From Streptomyces sp. NA02950 (lineage in GTDB: Bacteria > Actinomycetota > Actinomycetes > Streptomycetales > Streptomycetaceae), in the NCBI RefSeq assembly GCF_013364155.1, contig NZ_CP054916.1, positions 3,654,501-3,718,500 of the forward strand: a DNA stretch of 64,000 bases, given 5' to 3'. The notes under the pieces were generated by a model, which was not told where the DNA came from, searched no databases, and saw only the letters and a list, made by a program, of their open reading frames with translations. This document shows positions 18,147 through 28,129 of the stretch, one piece after another. Position numbers and translations under genes: made by a program. How positions within the stretch are numbered: position 1 is the stretch's first letter; every line of letters begins with the position of its first letter.

Positions 18147-18944
18147 ATGACCGCAAAACGCCGCCGAAGGAGCCAGCGGAGCACTGCTTCCTCATCTTCA
18201 GCTCCGCGCCGGACGCTGCCCAGCTACCGGGCGAACCCCTGCCAGCAGATCAACATCCTCATCGGGCTCGCCGACCTCGATACCGGCGCCGCCCCGGTGC
18301 AGCGGGCGGCACTGGCGGAGTATCTCGGCCTCGGCGCGGCCACGGTCGGGGACTGCATGACGTTCCTTGCGGACGTGGGGCTGGCCGAGGCCGGACGGGG
18401 TCAGTACGCGATCACCGGGCGCGGGCGGGCGTTCGCCCAGGCGTGGCGGCGTGACCGGGCGCAGGCGCGGCTGGTGCTGCGTCCGCTTCTCGGGGCGCAC
18501 TGGTCGGCGGCGGCAGCGGCCGCCCATCTGGCCGGCGGCCCTCTGCCGCAGGAAGAGCTGGCCCGCCTGCTGCGTGACGGCCTGCCCGGGGTGGCGATGC
18601 GCGGTCAGTACATGGTCGAGTGGCTGGACATCGCGTTGATCGTGGAGCGTGACCCGCAGCGGCTCGAGGCCCGTCTGCGCGCCCCGGATGCCCCCGCACC
18701 CCCGCAGGACCCGGGCCCGGACCCGGAGAGCGAGACGCCGGACCCGAAGAGGCAGCAGGACAGGGCGCAGGGCCAGGACCGCGCCGCTGACGGCGAGGAC
18801 ACCGGTCCCCGCAATGTCGCCGACTCCGTTGTGCTGCTGGGGATGTCCCGTCGGGAGATCCAGGACCTGCCCGACACCCGCTACACGGCCTTCCTCGAAG
18901 GCATCCTGCAGACCCTGCGCGGCGCCCTGGCGCCGACCGCCTGA
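18147..18944 (+). CDS. hypothetical winged-helix protein
   Basis: A 265-residue protein with a basic N-terminus (TAKRRRRSQRS) and a helix-turn-helix-like segment (QRAALAEYLGLGAATVGDCMTFLADVGLAEAGRGQYAITGRGRAFAQAWRRD) that reads like a two-module MarR/TrmB winged helix. An acidic, proline-rich linker leads to a C-terminal helical region (NVADSVVLLGMSRREIQDLPDTRYTAFLEGILQTLRGAL). ATG 18147 has a weak ribosome site; upstream in-frame starts exist. Function is unknown. Confidence 0.5.
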   Translation: MTAKRRRRSQRSTASSSSAPRRTLPSYRANPCQQINILIGLADLDTGAAPVQRAALAEYLGLGAATVGDCMTFLADVGLAEAGRGQYAITGRGRAFAQAWRRDRAQARLVLRPLLGAHWSAAAAAAHLAGGPLPQEELARLLRDGLPGVAMRGQYMVEWLDIALIVERDPQRLEARLRAPDAPAPPQDPGPDPESETPDPKRQQDRAQGQDRAADGEDTGPRNVADSVVLLGMSRREIQDLPDTRYTAFLEGILQTLRGALAPTA

Positions 18945-19008
18945 CCCGTACAGGCAGAGCGCCGACCCATGGCGGACCGGCGCCCTGCCAGGGTGGCGGC
19001 TGGTGCTC

Positions 19009-19061
19009 GCGGCCGGCTCTGGACCCCGCCTGCGGAGGGTTCGATCCCCTCGCCATCCACC
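19009..19061 (+). other. tRNA-like remnant, possible old attachment site
   Basis: GAGGGTTCGATCCCCTC forms a perfect T-arm. It is followed by GCCATCC, which can pair with GGGTGGC about 40 bases upstream as a 7-bp acceptor stem (one G-U). A CTGG/CCGG D-stem is possible, but only 18 bases separate it from the T-arm, too few for a normal anticodon arm plus variable loop. It is therefore a degenerate tRNA or a tRNA 3'-end att fragment, lying just before the recombinase-like gene. Confidence 0.35.
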
Positions 19062-19199
19062 CCCTGACGAACAGCATGTCAGCCCACCATCGAAGGGAGC
19101 CAGCGCCCATGCGCACCCGCCCAGTTTGACCTGGTTCATAGCGGCACATCAGCTCGTAGCCCGAACGGGTGCCCCCGTCACCGGTGTGGCCCGCTGCGG

Positions 19200-20283
19200 T
19201 TGCCGGATTCCCGCACCCTCCCCACCGTGGTGCATGTTTGCACCAATTGTGTGGAGGTTGCCGCATGCCCGTCCCACGTCCCCTGCCCTCATCATCCCGG
19301 CCACGCCGCTGGATGGCCGTCTTGGCGGCGTCGTATGGCCGCTGAGGTCCCGCTCGCCGTCGCCGTCGTGGCCGTCTTGACCGCCTGGCAGGACCTGGTC
19401 AGGCGTGGCGAGATGTCCGAGCAGACGTTGAGCCGGTTCGGCCAGCTGCTGCGCCGCTTCGAAGCGTTCGCCGCGGCCCGCGGCGCGGTGCTACTCGCCG
19501 AGGCCGATGCCGCCCTGGCCGCGCAGTTCATCGACGCGCACGGCCGTACCCGTCACCGGCACATCGCCCCCGCGTCGCTGTCCACCCGGCATCTGCGCCG
19601 CAGCGTGCTGCGGATGTGCTTCACCACCGCCCGCCGACTGGCCCTGACCGACTCCGATCCGACCCGCGACATCGACCTGCCCCCGCGCCTGTGCGGGGCC
19701 ACCCGCCCGCTGGACGAGGCCGAGGCGGTCGAGCTGCGCCGCGCAGCCCAGTTCACCGGCCACCCCACCCGTCACGCCGCTGCGGTAGCCCTGGCCCTGG
19801 CCGGCGGTTTCAGCGGCGAGATCGGCCACATCGGCCCCCACCACCTGGATCTGGTCTGCGCGCGGGTGTGGATGCACGGCTCGGCCAAGACCCGGCCGCG
19901 CTGGTGTCTGCTGGACGCCTGGGGTGCTCAGGTGGTGGCAGCCCGCGCCCACCACATCCGCACCACGGCCCCGCCCGACACGGCCCGGCACCGGCTGCGG
20001 CTGGCCGTCTCCCCACGCAACGGCACCGACGAACAGGTCCAGGCCCGGGTCTGCGTCGCCCTGCGCGATGTCCTCAAACGCATCGGCCTCGGCGCCGACA
20101 CGGCTATCCGCCCCGCCTCGATCACCGCGTACGCGGGCTGGGAGACCTTCACCGCCACCGGCCGGATCGAGGTCGCAGCCCGACGCCTGGGCATGGCCTC
20201 CCTCGACAGCACCGCCGCCCTCATCGGCCACCAGTGGCAGGCCCCCACCACCTACCACACGACACCGAACGGGGGCCACAGCA

Positions 20284-20294
<11 letters not shown>
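19200..20294 (+). CDS. catalytically dead tyrosine-recombinase-like protein
   Basis: This has the layout of a tyrosine recombinase: an N-terminal helical SAM-like domain (TLSRFGQLLRRFEAFAAARG, then LSTRHLRRSVLRMCFTTARRLALTDSDPTRDIDLP) and a C-terminal domain ending in AARRLGMASLDSTAALIGHQW. The first catalytic Arg (usually TGARxxE) is replaced in GGFSGEIGHI, the HxxR box is lost, and no clear Tyr follows GHQW, so strand cleavage is unlikely. The start is uncertain (TTG 19200; ATG 19335 begins the domain). Its last 11 bases overlap the next gene, implying joint function, perhaps DNA binding for the partner. Confidence 0.6.
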
Positions 20295-21867
<1,573 letters not shown>

Positions 21868-21916
21868 ACTGATCCGGGGCACCAACCACACCCTGACCTC
21901 ATCCGCTACTCTGTCT

Positions 21917-21940
21917 GGGACCGCCGCTAGCGGCGGTCCC
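21917..21940 (+). terminator. 24-bp perfect palindrome, likely terminator
   Basis: GGGACCGCCGC TA GCGGCGGTCCC followed by TCTT. It lies 50 bases after the DDE-like gene and 61 bases before the tRNA, and probably ends upstream transcription. Confidence 0.6.
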
Positions 21941-22001
21941 TCTTGCTGAGACGGGACGAATAATCACTCAGAGTATTCATCCACGTTTCACGCAAGGCCC
22001 G

Positions 22002-22074
22002 GCCTCCGTAGCTCAGGGGATAGAGCACCGCTCTCCTAAAGCGGGTGTCGCAGGTTCGAATCCTGCCGGGGGCA
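22002..22074 (+). tRNA. tRNA-Arg(CCT)
   Basis: The cloverleaf is complete. The acceptor GCCTCCG pairs with CGGGGGC, the D-stem is GCTC/GAGC, the anticodon stem CCGCT/AGCGG encloses CTCCTAA giving anticodon CCT (AGG codon), and the T-arm is GCAGG TTCGAAT CCTGC. The discriminator is A and CCA is not encoded. Its 3' half from the anticodon loop onward is the attachment core of both integrative elements. Confidence 0.95.
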
Positions 22075-22076
22075 CA
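22033..22076 (+). repeat. att core copy 1 (attL, in tRNA-Arg)
   Basis: A 44-base sequence from the anticodon loop (CTCCTAAAGC) through the T-arm to CACA. It is identical at 33921-33964 and 61372-61415. This copy carries the intact tRNA 5' half. Confidence 0.95.
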
Positions 22077-22081
22077 CGACT

Positions 22082-22122
22082 AAGGGCCAGTTCAGAGGCT
22101 TGATCCTCTCGAACTGGCCCTT
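22082..22122. terminator. hairpin between tRNA and int
   Basis: AAGGGCCAGTTC (22082-22093) pairs perfectly with GAACTGGCCCTT (22111-22122), with a small inner stem GAGG/CCTC. It is placed to end both tRNA (plus) and int (minus) transcripts. Confidence 0.75.
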
Positions 22123-22164
22123 TCGTATGATCACGGCCGTGCCACGCACGTGCCACAAAGTCCA

Positions 22165-23289
22165 CTAAGAGTCCACATCACCCCGCGTCTCGCGGATCAT
22201 CGAACCGAGCCGATCGGCGATCTCACGATCACGGCCATTGACCATGTGCTGATAGATCAGCGCCGCCCGAGGCGTGCTGTGGCCCATCCTGGTCATCAGC
22301 TCACGCAGGCTCGCGCCAGACGCGGCGAGGGTATTCCCGGTGTGCCGAAGATCGTGGAAGTGCACGCCTCCCGTGACGCCCGCCTTGGTCCGCGCATTGA
22401 TCCAGTCGTCCCGGAAGTTGCTCCGCCGCAGCCGACCGCCCTGGGGACCCTGGAAGACGTGACCATCACGGCCAAGTCCGGCGTACCCGTCGAGGTGGCG
22501 CTTCACGTCCGGCAGGAGTTCGGTCGGGAAGGCCACCGGCCGAACCCCGGCATCGGACTTGGGCGCCTTGTCGAAGAGAGCTCCCGTCTGCATCTCGGCT
22601 TGTGAGCGCCGGACCATCAGCGCGGCATTCTCGGTGTCGACGTCCCGTCGGCGAAGTGAAGCCAGCTCCCCGAAGCGCAGCCCGGTGAAGGCAGCCAGGA
22701 GGACGAGCAGCCGGTAGCGCGACGGGATCGCGTCAGCCACGGCGAACACCTCGGCCACGGTGAGAACCGGCCGCTCTGGCACGTCATAGCGATCGGCACC
22801 CTTGATCCGGCACGGGTTGCGACGGATCAGCTCATCATCAACAGCCGTGTTCAGGATCGCCCGAAGGATCTGGTACGCCTTGACCACAGTCGGCTCACCG
22901 GTCCGCGTGAGGCACGCCGTACGCCAGGCCCGAACCTGAGCCGTCGTGATCGAGGACAGCGACCGATCACCGAAGGTCGGCAGCAGATGCAGCCGGATCA
23001 CCGACTCATGACGTTCTCGCGAACGGGCAGCGAGCTTGCGGTCCTTGAGCCACGCAGTGGCGTACTCGCCGAAGTGGACCTTGCCCGCCTCGGGGTCAGC
23101 CCACTGGCCACGAGTGATGTCCGCCTCGATGTGGGTCAGGGCCACTTCGGCATCCGTCTTGGTGGCGTACATGTCCTCGGCACTGCGGAGCTGCCCAGTG
23201 GCCGGATCACGGTACCGAGCCTGCCAGCGACCGGACTTGAGTTGCCGAACCGAGCCGAACCGGCGACGCCTGCCCTGATTGTTCGCCAT
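22165..23289 (-). CDS. int: tyrosine integrase of element 1
   Basis: A 374-residue phage-type integrase with an arm-binding N-terminus (RYRDPATGQLRSAEDMYATKTDAEVAL), a SAM-like core-binding domain and a full catalytic set: Arg205 (TGLRFGEL), His312 and Arg315 (HDLRHTG), His337 (GHST) and Tyr346 (IYQHM). Its 3' end points at the tRNA att core 90 bases away, as in pSAM2. The ATG overlaps the xis stop by one base, so integration and excision functions share a transcript. Confidence 0.95.
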   Translation of the reverse strand: MANNQGRRRRFGSVRQLKSGRWQARYRDPATGQLRSAEDMYATKTDAEVALTHIEADITRGQWADPEAGKVHFGEYATAWLKDRKLAARSRERHESVIRLHLLPTFGDRSLSSITTAQVRAWRTACLTRTGEPTVVKAYQILRAILNTAVDDELIRRNPCRIKGADRYDVPERPVLTVAEVFAVADAIPSRYRLLVLLAAFTGLRFGELASLRRRDVDTENAALMVRRSQAEMQTGALFDKAPKSDAGVRPVAFPTELLPDVKRHLDGYAGLGRDGHVFQGPQGGRLRRSNFRDDWINARTKAGVTGGVHFHDLRHTGNTLAASGASLRELMTRMGHSTPRAALIYQHMVNGRDREIADRLGSMIRETRGDVDS

Positions 23290-23501
23290 CAGGCAACCCT
23301 CCTGAGCACGCCAGGACGAACAGTCACCGGATGCACGGTGTGCTCGGCGATGTACTCGGCGACCACACTTTCCCGGATGCGCACGTGGCGACCAACCTTG
23401 ACGTACTCAATCCGGCGTTCCTCGACCAGTCGCCGGGGGAAGCGCACAGTCGTACCGAGTCGTTCGGCAACCTCCTTCACGTCGAGCAAAGGATCCGCCA
23501 T
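23289..23501 (-). CDS. xis: excisionase, MerR-like helix-turn-helix
   Basis: A 70-residue protein: LLDVKEVAERLGTTVRFPRRLVEERRIEYVKVGRHVRIRESVVAEYIAEHTV is the HTH_17/excisionase fold. ATG 23501 (MADPLLDV) is preferred over the in-frame GTG 23510, whose extra residues overlap the repSA stop. It should direct Int towards excision. It lies directly between repSA and int, the conserved AICE order. Confidence 0.9.
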   Translation of the reverse strand: MADPLLDVKEVAERLGTTVRFPRRLVEERRIEYVKVGRHVRIRESVVAEYIAEHTVHPVTVRPGVLRRVA

Positions 23502-23503
23502 GG

Positions 23504-24877
23504 TCACCACTCCCCCTCATCAGGCAAGTTGGCGAGTGCTTCGCGGGCGGTTTCGCGGTTGAGCCGGAGGTCCCGGGCGATGGTGGCGGCGAGAGCGGAT
23601 TCGCCGGGGGTGTGACCATGTCCGGCGTACTGCCAGTCGGCGAGAACGAGCACGGTGTCCGGCTCGGTGGCTTCGAGGCCGAGGGCGTCGCGTTCCTGGG
23701 CGGCGCGGTAGTCGGCGCGGGCCTGGCGGAGGGTGCCGAGGGTGGTGGAGTAGCGGCGGGACTTGGTGGAGAAGTGGCCGCGGAAGCCGAGCATGTGAGC
23801 CCAGGCCCACAGCCGCCGATCCGGGTAGAGCGGATCGAGCAACTTGCACGCCTCGATGAGTCGGCGAGCGTGGTCGGGGACCTGGTGGTGGTCGAGCTCG
23901 GCCAGCTCGCCAATGCGGCGGTCCAGGGCGCCGGTGTTCTCGGCGGCCTTCGTGGCGTATTTGGCGACGTATGAGGCGACGGCTTGCTCTGTGATGTCCG
24001 AGCCGTCCCCGAACGCCTTCACGGGGCGCACGTCGAGCTGAGTGCCCCAGCGGAAGGTACGGGCGGGGTGGTCAGCGGCGGCCGGGAGGCTCACGCTCGT
24101 GTACGAGTGGTGGGCAGCCGCGCGGATCGACTCGGTCAGCAGGCCGACGGTGGCCCAGGACGGCGGCGGGGTCTCGGGCCCATCCGGACCATCGAGGCGG
24201 ACCACAGCATGGAAGTGGACGGCGCCGCGCTTCTGGAACTCGGCGACCTTGCCATAGGAGATGCGGGCTTCCTCCTTCAGCTGGCGTTGGGTGATTCCGG
24301 CGCGGGCGGCTATCTCGCGGCGGAGACGGTTGGTGAAGCGCTGCCACAGCTGCCCGGCGTGGTTGTTGAACAGCACTGCCCCGGCGTAGTCGTACGTCTC
24401 GGGATCGAGGGGGGTACCGAGGGCCGGATCATCGGCGGTGTGCTGGGCACCGCAGCGGCAGTGGCCGGTGTCGGGCCGGTTGTGGACGGGGCCGAAGGAG
24501 GGAGCGGTGAGGGTGGCGAAGATGCGGGGATGGTCGCGGACGGTGGCGGGGATGTCGCGGCGGTCGTCACCGGCCAGCCCCGCGCGGATGAGGTGGTAGG
24601 TGTCCCCGGCGTAGGTCCAGGCGCAGGCCGGGCAGCGTGAGGCGCGGCGATTTCCGCAGGCGATGCGGAGTCGTCCGCCTGGCTCGTTCTCGGTCGAGTA
24701 GTGATGCAGGGTCTGCCCGGTCACCGTGTCTTTGGTGAGGGTCCAGCCGCGTAGGTGGACCGGGTCGGCGCAGCCGCCCGTGCGGTGGATCTGGTCTTGC
24801 CAGCGGTGGAAGTCGGGGGCCGAAGCCACCCTCAGCAGATCGCCGAGGGTGGTCGGGTCGAGCAGCGTGTCAGGCAC
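23504..24877 (-). CDS. repSA: RepSA-type replication initiator
   Basis: A 457-residue initiator of the pSAM2 RepSA family. CGNRRASRCPACAWTYAGDTYHL is the zinc-binding N-terminal module, FATLTAPSFGPVH is rolling-circle motif I, KRGAVHFHAVVRLDG is the metal-binding HUH-like motif, and YVAKYATKAAEN contains the catalytic tyrosine region. GTG 24877 with GGGAGGG 8-14 bases upstream is the start; the frame runs further but without support. It drives rolling-circle replication of the excised element. Confidence 0.9.
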   Translation of the reverse strand: MPDTLLDPTTLGDLLRVASAPDFHRWQDQIHRTGGCADPVHLRGWTLTKDTVTGQTLHHYSTENEPGGRLRIACGNRRASRCPACAWTYAGDTYHLIRAGLAGDDRRDIPATVRDHPRIFATLTAPSFGPVHNRPDTGHCRCGAQHTADDPALGTPLDPETYDYAGAVLFNNHAGQLWQRFTNRLRREIAARAGITQRQLKEEARISYGKVAEFQKRGAVHFHAVVRLDGPDGPETPPPSWATVGLLTESIRAAAHHSYTSVSLPAAADHPARTFRWGTQLDVRPVKAFGDGSDITEQAVASYVAKYATKAAENTGALDRRIGELAELDHHQVPDHARRLIEACKLLDPLYPDRRLWAWAHMLGFRGHFSTKSRRYSTTLGTLRQARADYRAAQERDALGLEATEPDTVLVLADWQYAGHGHTPGESALAATIARDLRLNRETAREALANLPDEGEW

Positions 24878-25055
24878 GGGCGCCCTCCCGGGTGCGGGCG
24901 GGGCGAAGAGTGCCGGTTCCGTGGCAGGTCGGGCAGTGGACGGTGATGGTGCGCAGATTGCCGCGGGCGTCTCGCCCGCCGAGGGAGATGGCGGCGGAGG
25001 CGAAGCCGTCGCAGGCCGGGCAGATGCGAGGCTCGGGGTGCGGGGGATGGGCCAT
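24870..25055 (-). CDS. small zinc-ribbon protein upstream of repSA
   Basis: 61 residues: RICPACDGFASAAISLGGRDARGNLRTITVHCPTCHGTGTLRPART contains two CxxC knuckles (CPAC, CPTC) as in DnaJ-type or transcription zinc ribbons. Its last codons overlap the repSA start by 8 bases, so it is coupled to replication-gene translation. Such small Cys4 proteins occur at this spot in many AICEs; their role is not known to me. Confidence 0.75.
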   Translation of the reverse strand: MAHPPHPEPRICPACDGFASAAISLGGRDARGNLRTITVHCPTCHGTGTLRPARTREGARA

Positions 25056-25179
25056 GATGGTGGTTCCCTAAGAATGTTGGCGGTCCGGGAGGACCGGGTG
25101 TGGCTGATGGTGGGTTGCCGTTCGTGGCTCGAAAGGAATGGCCGCCCGGTCCTCCGGGACGCTCCGACCACTGATTGAG

Positions 25180-26482
25180 AACTGCGGTCATCGCTGGTTA
25201 GGGACCTGTTGGCGGAGTGTTCCTCGGACCACGAAAGGTGCTGGTCACGGTGGAACGGAGCAACGAGTTTGAGCACGTCTCACACGCGGATATGGGTCGG
25301 CATCGACGCCGGCAAGGGGCATCACTGGGCGGTGGCGGTCGACGCCGACGGCGAGACACTTTTCTCGACGAAGGTGATCAACGACGAGTCGCAGATTCTC
25401 GCCCTCATCGACACCGCCCGTGAGCGGGCCGATGAAGTGCGGTGGGCGGTGGATATCTCCGGCAGGGCCTCCACCCTGCTGCTGGCCCTGCTGATTGCCC
25501 ACGGCCAGCAGGTGGTCTACGTGCCCGGCCGGACGGTCAACCGTATGTCCGGCGCCTACCGTGGGGAGGGCAAGACCGACGCCAAGGACGCCCGTGTCAT
25601 CGCCGACCAGGCCCGCATGCGCCCGAAGGACTTCGCCCCGCTGAACACACCCCCGGAGCTGGTCACCACCCTCCAGGTGCTCACCAACTACCGGGCCGAC
25701 CTGATCGCCGACCGGGTGAGACTGATCAACCGGCTCCGCGACCTGCTGGTCGGGATCTGTCCCGCGCTGGAACGGGCCTTCGACTACTCCGCGGCCAAGG
25801 GGCCCATCGTCATGCTGACCGAGTACCAGACCCCGGCAGCCCTCCGCCGGATCGGCGTCAAGCGGCTGACGACCTGGCTGGAACGCCGCAAGGTCCGAAG
25901 CGCCGACACCGTGGCCACCAAGGCGGTGGAGGCCGCCCAGTCCCAGATGACCGTGCTGCCCGGCGAGAAACGGGCTGCCAAGCTGGTCTGCGACCTCGCC
26001 CACCAGCTGCTGACGCTGGACGAGCGGATCAAGGACAACGACCGGGAGATCCGCGAAACCTTCCGCGACGACGACCGCGCCGAGGTCATCGAGTCCATGC
26101 CCGGCATGGGGCCCATCCTCGGCGCCGAGTTCGTCGCCATCGTCGGGGACCTGTCGGGCTACCGCGATGCCGGCCGACTTGCCTCCCACGCCGGCCTGGC
26201 CCCGGTCGCGCGGGACTCCGGCCGCCGCAGCGGCAACTATCACCGGCCCAAGCGCTACAACCGGCGCCTGCGACACATCTTCTACCTGGCCGCGCAGACC
26301 GCGATGATGCGGCCCGGTCCGTCCAGGGACTACTACCTCAAGAAACGATCCGAGGGCCTGCTGCATACCCAGGCCCTGCTCGCACTCGCCCGCCGCCGGG
26401 TCGACGTGCTGTGGGCGATGCTGCGTGACAAAAGGCCGTTCACCCCCGCCCCACCGGTCACGCAGGCGGCTTGACACGATCA
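25180..26482 (+). mobile_element. IS110-family insertion (approximate ends)
   Basis: IS110 elements lack terminal inverted repeats, so the ends cannot be fixed by eye. ATTGAGA occurs at 25174-25180 and again at 26482-26488 and may be the duplicated target core or part of the ends. The element separates the replication genes from the spd/tra genes. An imperfect dyad GGAGGACCGGG/CCCGGTCCTCC upstream (25088-25155) may belong to the host region. Confidence 0.4.
25269..26474 (+). CDS. IS110-family transposase
   Basis: A 401-residue DEDD transposase. WVGIDAGKGHHWAVAVD carries the first acidic residue, TDAKDARVIADQARM the next conserved block, and ESMPGMGPILGAEFVAIVGDLSGYRDAGRLASHAGLAPVARDSG is the Transposase_20 domain with its conserved Ser region. 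TTG 25269 follows GGAACGGAG. IS110 enzymes work with a bridge RNA encoded in the non-coding end of the element; the bases before 25269 or after 26474 are where to look. The gene opposes all surrounding AICE genes, marking it as an insertion. Confidence 0.9.
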   Translation: MSTSHTRIWVGIDAGKGHHWAVAVDADGETLFSTKVINDESQILALIDTARERADEVRWAVDISGRASTLLLALLIAHGQQVVYVPGRTVNRMSGAYRGEGKTDAKDARVIADQARMRPKDFAPLNTPPELVTTLQVLTNYRADLIADRVRLINRLRDLLVGICPALERAFDYSAAKGPIVMLTEYQTPAALRRIGVKRLTTWLERRKVRSADTVATKAVEAAQSQMTVLPGEKRAAKLVCDLAHQLLTLDERIKDNDREIRETFRDDDRAEVIESMPGMGPILGAEFVAIVGDLSGYRDAGRLASHAGLAPVARDSGRRSGNYHRPKRYNRRLRHIFYLAAQTAMMRPGPSRDYYLKKRSEGLLHTQALLALARRRVDVLWAMLRDKRPFTPAPPVTQAA

Positions 26483-26564
26483 TTGAGATTCCTTTCGACT
26501 GCGGTTGGAAGGGACGCCCCGGGTGGCGGCGTGCTTGGCGGCTTGTGCGCCACCCGGTGGCCGT

Positions 26565-26870
26565 TCAGCGGCGTTTCTGCGAGGTGAGGACCGAGCGGAC
26601 GACCAGGGCGCAGACGGCGACCGACGCGGCGGTGATAGCGACCGCGAGGAGCATGGAGACCAGGACGGCGCCGACTACCAGGACGACGGCGGTGCCGCCG
26701 ATCACCGCGCTCGGGGTGAGCTGGACGGTGGGCCGGGACGACACGGGAGCGGCCGGGACAGCCGCGGGCGCCGGGGCCGGGGGGCGCTGTGCGATGGCGG
26801 TCGGCTCGATGGGGATCGGGATGGTGACGCCGGTCGGGGTGGGGTTGGTGGGGATCTTCGGGCGGAGCAT
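26565..26870 (-). CDS. spdD: SpdD-like plasmid-spread protein
   Basis: 101 residues: a proline-rich cytoplasmic N-terminus (PTNPTPTGVTIPIPIEPTA, then PAPAPAAVPAAPVSSRPTV) followed by a long hydrophobic segment (VIGGTAVVLVVGAVLVSMLLAVAITAASVAVCALVV) that can form one or two membrane helices. This is the SpdD pattern of Streptomyces conjugative elements, which aid intramycelial spread. ATG 26870 lies 11 bases after the next gene's stop. Confidence 0.8.
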   Translation of the reverse strand: MLRPKIPTNPTPTGVTIPIPIEPTAIAQRPPAPAPAAVPAAPVSSRPTVQLTPSAVIGGTAVVLVVGAVLVSMLLAVAITAASVAVCALVVRSVLTSQKRR

Positions 26871-26881
26871 GGTGCGTCTCC

Positions 26882-27037
26882 CTACTTGATGGTGGTGTCG
26901 ATGACCGGGGCGAGGGTGGTGTCCGCGATGAGGTAGCCGCCGAGGAGCAGCACCAGGACGAGCCAGAGCGGGGGACGAATGAGCTTGCAGCCGAGGTAGC
27001 CGACGACGGCGAGGGCGAACCAGAGCGGGACGTTCAC
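26882..27037 (-). CDS. 51-residue membrane protein in spd operon
   Basis: The GTG 27037 reading VNVPLWFALAVVGYLGCKLI then RPPLWLVLVLLLGGYLIADT is two hydrophobic helices with a short polar end. TAGGAG lies upstream at a good distance. Small two-helix proteins of this kind sit between spdD and the transfer protein in AICEs; it probably joins the Spd membrane complex. Confidence 0.7.
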   Translation of the reverse strand: MNVPLWFALAVVGYLGCKLIRPPLWLVLVLLLGGYLIADTTLAPVIDTTIK

Positions 27038-27049
27038 GGCGATTGGCTC

Positions 27050-27241
27050 CTATCGGGCGGTGCAGCGGTGAGTGCGGGCAGCGAGCTGGGCGGCGGAGGG
27101 GCTGGAGTAGTCGGCGGACCAGCCGCAGCGGTCGGCGGTACACACGGCGGCGTGCTTGGTGCGGGCGCGGCGGTCGCGGTAGGTGCCGATCTGCACGGGG
27201 CCGATCCGCATCACCGAGTGGAAGTGGTCACGGGCGGGCAT
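27050..27241 (-). CDS. mobile element transfer protein (small Spd-type)
   Basis: 63 residues, MPARDHFHSVMRIGPVQIGT then YRDRRARTKHAAVCTADRCG then WSADYSSPSAAQLAARTHRC. This is the conserved small mobile-element transfer protein of Streptomyces AICEs, with two paired cysteines likely to bind zinc. It is in line with the spd genes. Molecular role is unknown. Confidence 0.8.
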   Translation of the reverse strand: MPARDHFHSVMRIGPVQIGTYRDRRARTKHAAVCTADRCGWSADYSSPSAAQLAARTHRCTAR

Positions 27242-27246
27242 CTTGG

Positions 27247-27435
27247 TCAGTCCTTTCGCTGGGTGGACGGGTCAGGATGGCGGTCGAGGATGGCGGTGGC
27301 GTTGTCGGTGTCCTGCCGGGCGGCAGCTTCGGCCAGCAGACGGGCGAGGGTCGGTCGGCCGGTGTCGGCCATGTCGCGGGCGGCGTCAAGGTGTTCGGCC
27401 GCTGTCAGCTCACGGTCGCCTCGGAAGGGGCGCAT
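27247..27435 (-). CDS. hypothetical AICE protein
   Basis: 62 residues, helical, charged (LTAAEHLDAARDMADTGRPTLARLLAEAAARQDTDNATAIL). It resembles small conserved AICE proteins found between the DUF2637 gene and the transfer protein. Tight spacing (5 bases to the next gene, 13 from the previous) supports expression. Confidence 0.6.
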   Translation of the reverse strand: MRPFRGDRELTAAEHLDAARDMADTGRPTLARLLAEAAARQDTDNATAILDRHPDPSTQRKD

Positions 27436-27448
27436 GGTGGGAGTCCCC

Positions 27449-28129
27449 TCAGGTGAGTTGGGCGGCGATGGCGTCGGCGAGCTGGGGCGGGACGCCGAGG
27501 CGGGCGCGAAGGGTGTCGGTGTCGATGCGGTGGCCGGTGCGGGCGTGGTGGTCGTCGGCGACCTTGCGGGCGTGGTCGACCAGTGCGGCCGGGACCGGTG
27601 GTTCAGGAGCAGGAGCCGGTTTGGCTGGCGCCGGAGCCGGATCGGGATCCGCGGTGGCCAGGGCCGGAGCTTCGGTGGCAGCGGCGACCGGCTCCGGCTC
27701 CGGTTTCGGGGCGGTTCGGGGTTCGGGTGCTGCGGGTGCCGGCGGACCCGGCTCCCGGTCCGTGGCGGAGTGGGCGAGGAGCGTTCCGCCGAGGAAGGCC
27801 AGGGCAGGCCATCCGGCGATGCCGAACCGCAGCCAGGCCGGGGGGTGGGCCAGGTCGAGGAAGCCCGCGGTGGCGACGTTGGCGCCGAGGGAGGCGAACA
27901 AGGCGATCAGGAACCAGCACCAGGCCAGCCGGGATGGGCCGGAGTTGCGCAGCCGACGCCAGGCCGCCACAAGCAGCAGGTCCACGCTGACCGGGTAGGC
28001 CCATGCCTTCCACCCGTCCTGCCCAGCAGCCGCGGCCAGGTCGTGCAGGTGGGCGAAGGACAGGGCACCGGCGATGACGGCCTGAACCAGCACGGCATCG
28101 ATGCGCAGACGAGACGGCATGGCGGTCAC
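27449..28129 (-). CDS. spdB: DUF2637 membrane protein (SpdB-like)
   Basis: A 226-residue protein with four hydrophobic segments in residues 10-125 (AVLVQAVIAGALSFAHLHDL, WAYPVSVDLLLVAAW, AWCWFLIALFASLGANVATAG, GWPALAFLGGTLLAH), a proline/alanine-rich linker and a C-terminal helical domain (RIDTDTLRARLGVPPQLADAI) that resembles a small DNA-binding wHTH. This is the DUF2637/SpdB2 architecture that partners TraB during spread. It overlaps the upstream gene by four bases (28126-28129). Confidence 0.85.
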   Translation of the reverse strand: MTAMPSRLRIDAVLVQAVIAGALSFAHLHDLAAAAGQDGWKAWAYPVSVDLLLVAAWRRLRNSGPSRLAWCWFLIALFASLGANVATAGFLDLAHPPAWLRFGIAGWPALAFLGGTLLAHSATDREPGPPAPAAPEPRTAPKPEPEPVAAATEAPALATADPDPAPAPAKPAPAPEPPVPAALVDHARKVADDHHARTGHRIDTDTLRARLGVPPQLADAIAAQLT

